A model generated the notes under the pieces. The model was given only the letters and a program-made list of their open reading frames with translations, did not search any database and was not told where the DNA came from. Source: an uncultured Eubacteriales bacterium (lineage in GTDB: Bacteria; Bacillota; Clostridia; Christensenellales; UBA1242). Taken from it: a DNA stretch of 6,750 nucleotides. The DNA lies in assembly GCA_900557655.1 (NCBI GenBank), contig USTX01000034.1, forward strand, positions 1-6,750, written 5' to 3'. Shown here piece after piece: positions 4,501 to 6,750 of this stretch. Position 1 is the first letter of the stretch. Every line of letters starts with the position of its first letter. A program made the translations under genes and the position numbers.

Positions 4501-6750
4501 ATTAAACCCGTCGGTGCCAACTTCATAAACAACAAGTTTAACGCCGCCGTTAACGGTGTCTAGAACTTCTTTACCCCAGCCTTTAAAAACATACCCTACT
4601 CTTACAAGGCTTGGCAGTTTAATTTTTTGACCAAACTTAAACTTGCCATTGGTATTTTCATTAATCGTTTTAAGATAAGCCGCATCAAACTCGCGGTTTC
4701 CGCCACTTTCCAAAAGAATTCTTGCCAAAGTTGAGCCAAGCGCATTGTTTACAACCGTGCCATCTTTGTCAAAATGAGTACCAATACTGTTTTTATCGCT
4801 AGCAACAAGCGATATGTCAAAAAGTTTGGGCGTCCATTTTGCGTAAAGCGTGTATGTTTGTTCGGTGTCTCCCGTCTTAATCAAACTATCATTATAGGTA
4901 AATTGTTGTTGTTTGCCCTCACCATAAACAGGTTGCAAGGCATTTATTGTAAACGCATTTATCGCACAGGCTTCATCCTCAGCGCCGTCAAACTTCTCTT
5001 CATTGGTTAGCCATTTCATATTCCACCAGCCGCCAAAATCAAACCCGTTAAGTGTTAGATTATTGACGTCAACCCAAGTTGTTTTGCCATCGATTTCGGT
5101 TTCAAACTTGTGTGTAGCCGCAAAATCAAACCATGTTGACAATGTTATCGCGTCTTTAAATAGTGCTGGCCTGTCACCAAGTGAAAGCATAATATTCCCA
5201 TCTGGCAATGGATTATTTGGGTTATAAATAATAGTATATTTAAGTGCCAGCGCCATAACGCTTACGCTTACAAGAGCATTGTTTTCGCCTGATTTAACAA
5301 GCTCAGCGGGGATAACCAGTTTCCCGCTATTAAAATACACTTCGCTATCGCTTTCAACGGTATCGTTGGTGTCAAACGTTACGCCATCCGCGTTATCCTT
5401 ATATTTCAAAACAACATAGAATTTAATATTAGTTCCGCCATAGCCATAATGCATTTTGCTAAATTCCATTTCGATGTCCGTGGCGTTAAAAATCATAAAT
5501 TTTTTTGAAAACTCGTCTACGTTTTCAAAGGTGTATTTGTTTTGCGCAACCTCGCCTAAAATCGGGTTAAGATAGCGTTCATTTTCTTCTTCCACCCCCA
5601 TTTTAACCGCCCTGCCAAAGCCGGTATAAATAAGTGATAATTGCATACGCTCTTTCATTAACGCTTGAAGGTTTGTCATTCCCTCGCCACTTTGCTTATA
5701 GTACTCTTGGTTTGAATAGCTGTTATAGCTTTCGCCCTCGCCGTCGCCTGCCTTATACCCTAAGTCAAAGTTAAACATAACCTCAGTAAGTTTTGGCGCA
5801 AACTCAACGTTTAATAGGCGCGCATTGTCAATGGCGGAGCTGCCACTGCCACTGTCAACATTAAACGTAACTTGGCTAACTGGGTAGCTTGCGCCATCAA
5901 TCGTCATAGGCTTGCTGAATTTATCAAGCGCCGACGCACCCGAAATCTCGGTGTAATTTAACCAGTTTTTACCATCATCTTGGCGCACCCCAACGTTAAC
6001 CGCTTTAAGTTTTTTGCCAACAATCAAATAAACTACTGGGCTTGACTTCTCGCCGCCCTTTTTTTCAACTTTTACAAAATATATCCCCGCTTTAAGTGGC
6101 GCTTTTGCAGCCGTAAAGTCTTCAAGAGGCGAAGTAAATTTGGCGTCCGTTACAAGATTACCACTCGCATCAATAAGTGAAAGTTTATAGTCAAGGTCGG
6201 CCATATTGTTGCTTTTTCCGTCTTCACTTAGGTTAAAATCAACAATCGCGCCACTAACTTTAACCATCTCAATATTGTCAAACTCAGCGCAAATTTGAGT
6301 TTGATAATAGTTCCCGCTAAGCATAAACACAACCGCATCAAACGGCTGCGCAGACTCACACACCTTTTCGCTTGTTATAGTTACTTCGGATGAAGTGGGG
6401 TTATTTCGATAGCCAACAACGCTGCAATGCGACGCCAGCCCCGTCAGGCTATATTGATATTGAATTTTGCCATCAACATCATAAACGATTTTGCAAACCA
6501 AAGACGGCTGAAACTTGTTTTTGCTACTTTCGGCGCTGTCCATTTTTTCAAGCGCCTCACTAAGAGCAATCCCGCCCGCCCGCACTGCGTTATAATAACT
6601 GTTACACATAGAACTGCCAAATCGCACCGATTTAAGATACGTGCCTTTTGGCGCCTCAAACCTAACTTTAAGCACCTGCGTCGCGTTAAACTTGGAGGCA
6701 TTCCCACTTGCGTCCATAAGCCAAGACGCGTTGTGCGTCAACGGCTGGAC
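1531..6750 (-). CDS. Giant InlB B-repeat surface/secreted protein (5' end outside window)
   Basis: At least 1739 residues, numbered here from the first visible codon at 6750. The frame is open to the window edge. The TTG at 6741 has no ribosome binding site, so the true start and any signal peptide lie upstream. Residues about 20-165 are beta-rich and end in QICAEFDNIEMVKVSG, like a jelly-roll binding domain (inference). Residues about 166-245 look Ig-like. About 250-500 is more beta-rich sequence of unknown type. Residues about 504-1052 hold four long InlB B-type units closing with LYAKW, LYAIW, LQW and LYAKW. Further divergent units follow at about 1054-1218 and 1219-1295 (GYYTNRECTEPF then FIYIKY), and another ends near 1444 (TIYAVYE). 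The last 295 residues are beta-rich and unassigned, ending VQVIIGWDGAVNASVN. Such proteins are usually exported and act in adhesion or surface interaction. No catalytic motif, LPXTG or C-terminal membrane helix is visible. A terminator follows directly. Confidence 0.9.
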   Translation of the reverse strand, partial: VQPLTHNASWLMDASGNASKFNATQVLKVRFEAPKGTYLKSVRFGSSMCNSYYNAVRAGGIALSEALEKMDSAESSKNKFQPSLVCKIVYDVDGKIQYQYSLTGLASHCSVVGYRNNPTSSEVTITSEKVCESAQPFDAVVFMLSGNYYQTQICAEFDNIEMVKVSGAIVDFNLSEDGKSNNMADLDYKLSLIDASGNLVTDAKFTSPLEDFTAAKAPLKAGIYFVKVEKKGGEKSSPVVYLIVGKKLKAVNVGVRQDDGKNWLNYTEISGASALDKFSKPMTIDGASYPVSQVTFNVDSGSGSSAIDNARLLNVEFAPKLTEVMFNFDLGYKAGDGEGESYNSYSNQEYYKQSGEGMTNLQALMKERMQLSLIYTGFGRAVKMGVEEENERYLNPILGEVAQNKYTFENVDEFSKKFMIFNATDIEMEFSKMHYGYGGTNIKFYVVLKYKDNADGVTFDTNDTVESDSEVYFNSGKLVIPAELVKSGENNALVSVSVMALALKYTIIYNPNNPLPDGNIMLSLGDRPALFKDAITLSTWFDFAATHKFETEIDGKTTWVDVNNLTLNGFDFGGWWNMKWLTNEEKFDGAEDEACAINAFTINALQPVYGEGKQQQFTYNDSLIKTGDTEQTYTLYAKWTPKLFDISLVASDKNSIGTHFDKDGTVVNNALGSTLARILLESGGNREFDAAYLKTINENTNGKFKFGQKIKLPSLVRVGYVFKGWGKEVLDTVNGGVKLVVYEVGTDGFNNYKVDFAYNKTGGTGLNDATTYSLYAIWEAKTVNVVYNHATKDNNNASLLDGTNQTFDLTGITGAYQYEIGATSLTIKLKFDSAYPKFPLPRLKVQGYDLLAWLANGDNTSGQNVSAGHLEGSDTENLAESAVLKVMVYPDVELQWVKVYLVSKPDQDSDTSRHEQDNKQLELANSASGGIKYLLKDYNDGNNGLSLNYKDITGGGFNEKQYTYHLNIQYRSAVGTQAFNNGQELPTAAGYLLEGFYYFKDGGFNKYIYGVVEGNGVSASTGTSSKAGQLTRTWDLMWDKENGKPVRLYAKWLIKQFKITIKTTENGHSLINGTALAYGGYDGTNATFGTNPSLSLILKAYGAEGGFQFSGEYTISTGLERTVKFYEKIEFEIQMANGHYLSAFTLSREGASGGGGYTWDHANQTIIGSRSIALGRGDLDEMGINVGDYDSANAVNNVLATMNRVTDSYTITVDFARQWYLFTVVKMVEENGTLKENPNHIELKRPYNGVVTDGDLDKGLAFHNVAGYYTNRECTEPFNTGSYTVVKDVFIYIKYTPSNDVSHEAKFYGWTKSGYTKLETGKDYVGAYIDNGVTYINGQGGRQWSTAINGLTIVKLPTPTSVYWPDRLAAYVDEYGNLQYVNTGFVLAYWVKISGGASINTSAPITPYVLKNSGLKEGTHYSIVVPGESQIDATGCTIYAVYESIDKTFDMIDFGEADYTTKKSDVKDFTIGNGDFTRISFGVLKRYYIDIDKAELLITRTLKNGGESEPEWETADSILLNKSTDTNYLVKATFMPNKDGTYTILGSPVTNYGLEEDKYIYYFKIKVTTSLGIVVYSNNEAWACVNDRLINVSTSVTTGVSGSDNVTISILENDGGNLKYKASKDVATDFTKNEGYVNITSSVGMKGGYVSFWPEKEDGVDLNSASLMKINNEFKLVFGPKDNEHVVGIEESVTFYFYENRDNTGKSCSVTIKIVKADMNGITVQVIIGWDGAVNASVN
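3595..5241 (-). other. Array of four long InlB B-type repeat domains within the giant protein
   Basis: Units can be delimited at residues 504-639, 643-778, 781-896 and 898-1052 of the visible protein (nt 5241-4834, 4827-4417, 4410-4063 and 4059-3595). Each opens with a hydrophobic strand (KYTIIYN, LFDISLV, TVNVVYN, KVYLVSK). Each carries a central aromatic GF/GY segment such as GFDFGGWW, GYVFKGW, GYDLLAW or GYLLEGFYYF, and closes with an LYAKW-like strand. This is the signature order of the Listeria-Bacteroides (InlB B) repeat. At roughly 116-155 residues they are much longer than the usual unit of about 70, because of insertions between strands. Confidence 0.8.

Noticed and set aside
6733..6741. 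TTG at 6741 as the real start of the giant protein
   Set aside because: The frame stays open to the window edge, no Shine-Dalgarno precedes it, and there is no signal peptide after it. The gene is better read as truncated by the window.

Overview
The window comes from a bacterium that looks like an uncultured Clostridia-type Bacillota. This placement is inferred from strong AGGAGG ribosome binding sites, a sigma-A-type promoter, a very large InlB B-repeat surface protein and small palindromic intergenic-type repeats. It is not proven. All supported genes lie on the minus strand, so transcription runs from position 6750 towards position 1. No convincing plus-strand gene was found.

Layout, in the direction of transcription. 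(1) 6750 to 1531: the C-terminal 1739 residues of a giant, probably secreted or surface-exposed protein whose 5' end lies outside the window. It has an N-terminal beta-rich region, then a run of long InlB B-type repeat units ending in LYAKW-like motifs, then a C-terminal beta-rich region of about 300 residues. No LPXTG signal or membrane anchor is visible at its C-terminus. (2) 1530 to 1297: an intergenic region of about 230 bases. It holds a good intrinsic terminator for the giant gene, then an AT-rich stretch with two dyads that could be operators, then a well-formed promoter with an extended -10 element and a strong ribosome binding site. (3) 1296 to 253: an integral membrane protein of the putative 10-TM heavy-metal exporter family (ArsP_2-like, also annotated as putative manganese transporter or arsenic efflux protein). 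(4) 243 to 1: the first 81 residues of cysteinyl-tRNA synthetase (cysS), only 9 nt after the permease stop codon. Its Shine-Dalgarno sequence overlaps that stop, so the two genes almost certainly share a transcript.

The most unusual feature is in the permease. Its central hydrophilic loop carries a 177-nt block (59 codons, frame-preserving) made of palindromic repeat units of the type normally found between genes: two 43-bp near-copies and one composite unit. The block is translated into the protein just before a His/Cys-rich putative metal-binding stretch. No mobile element with a transposase, CRISPR array, tRNA or rRNA gene, or riboswitch was seen.
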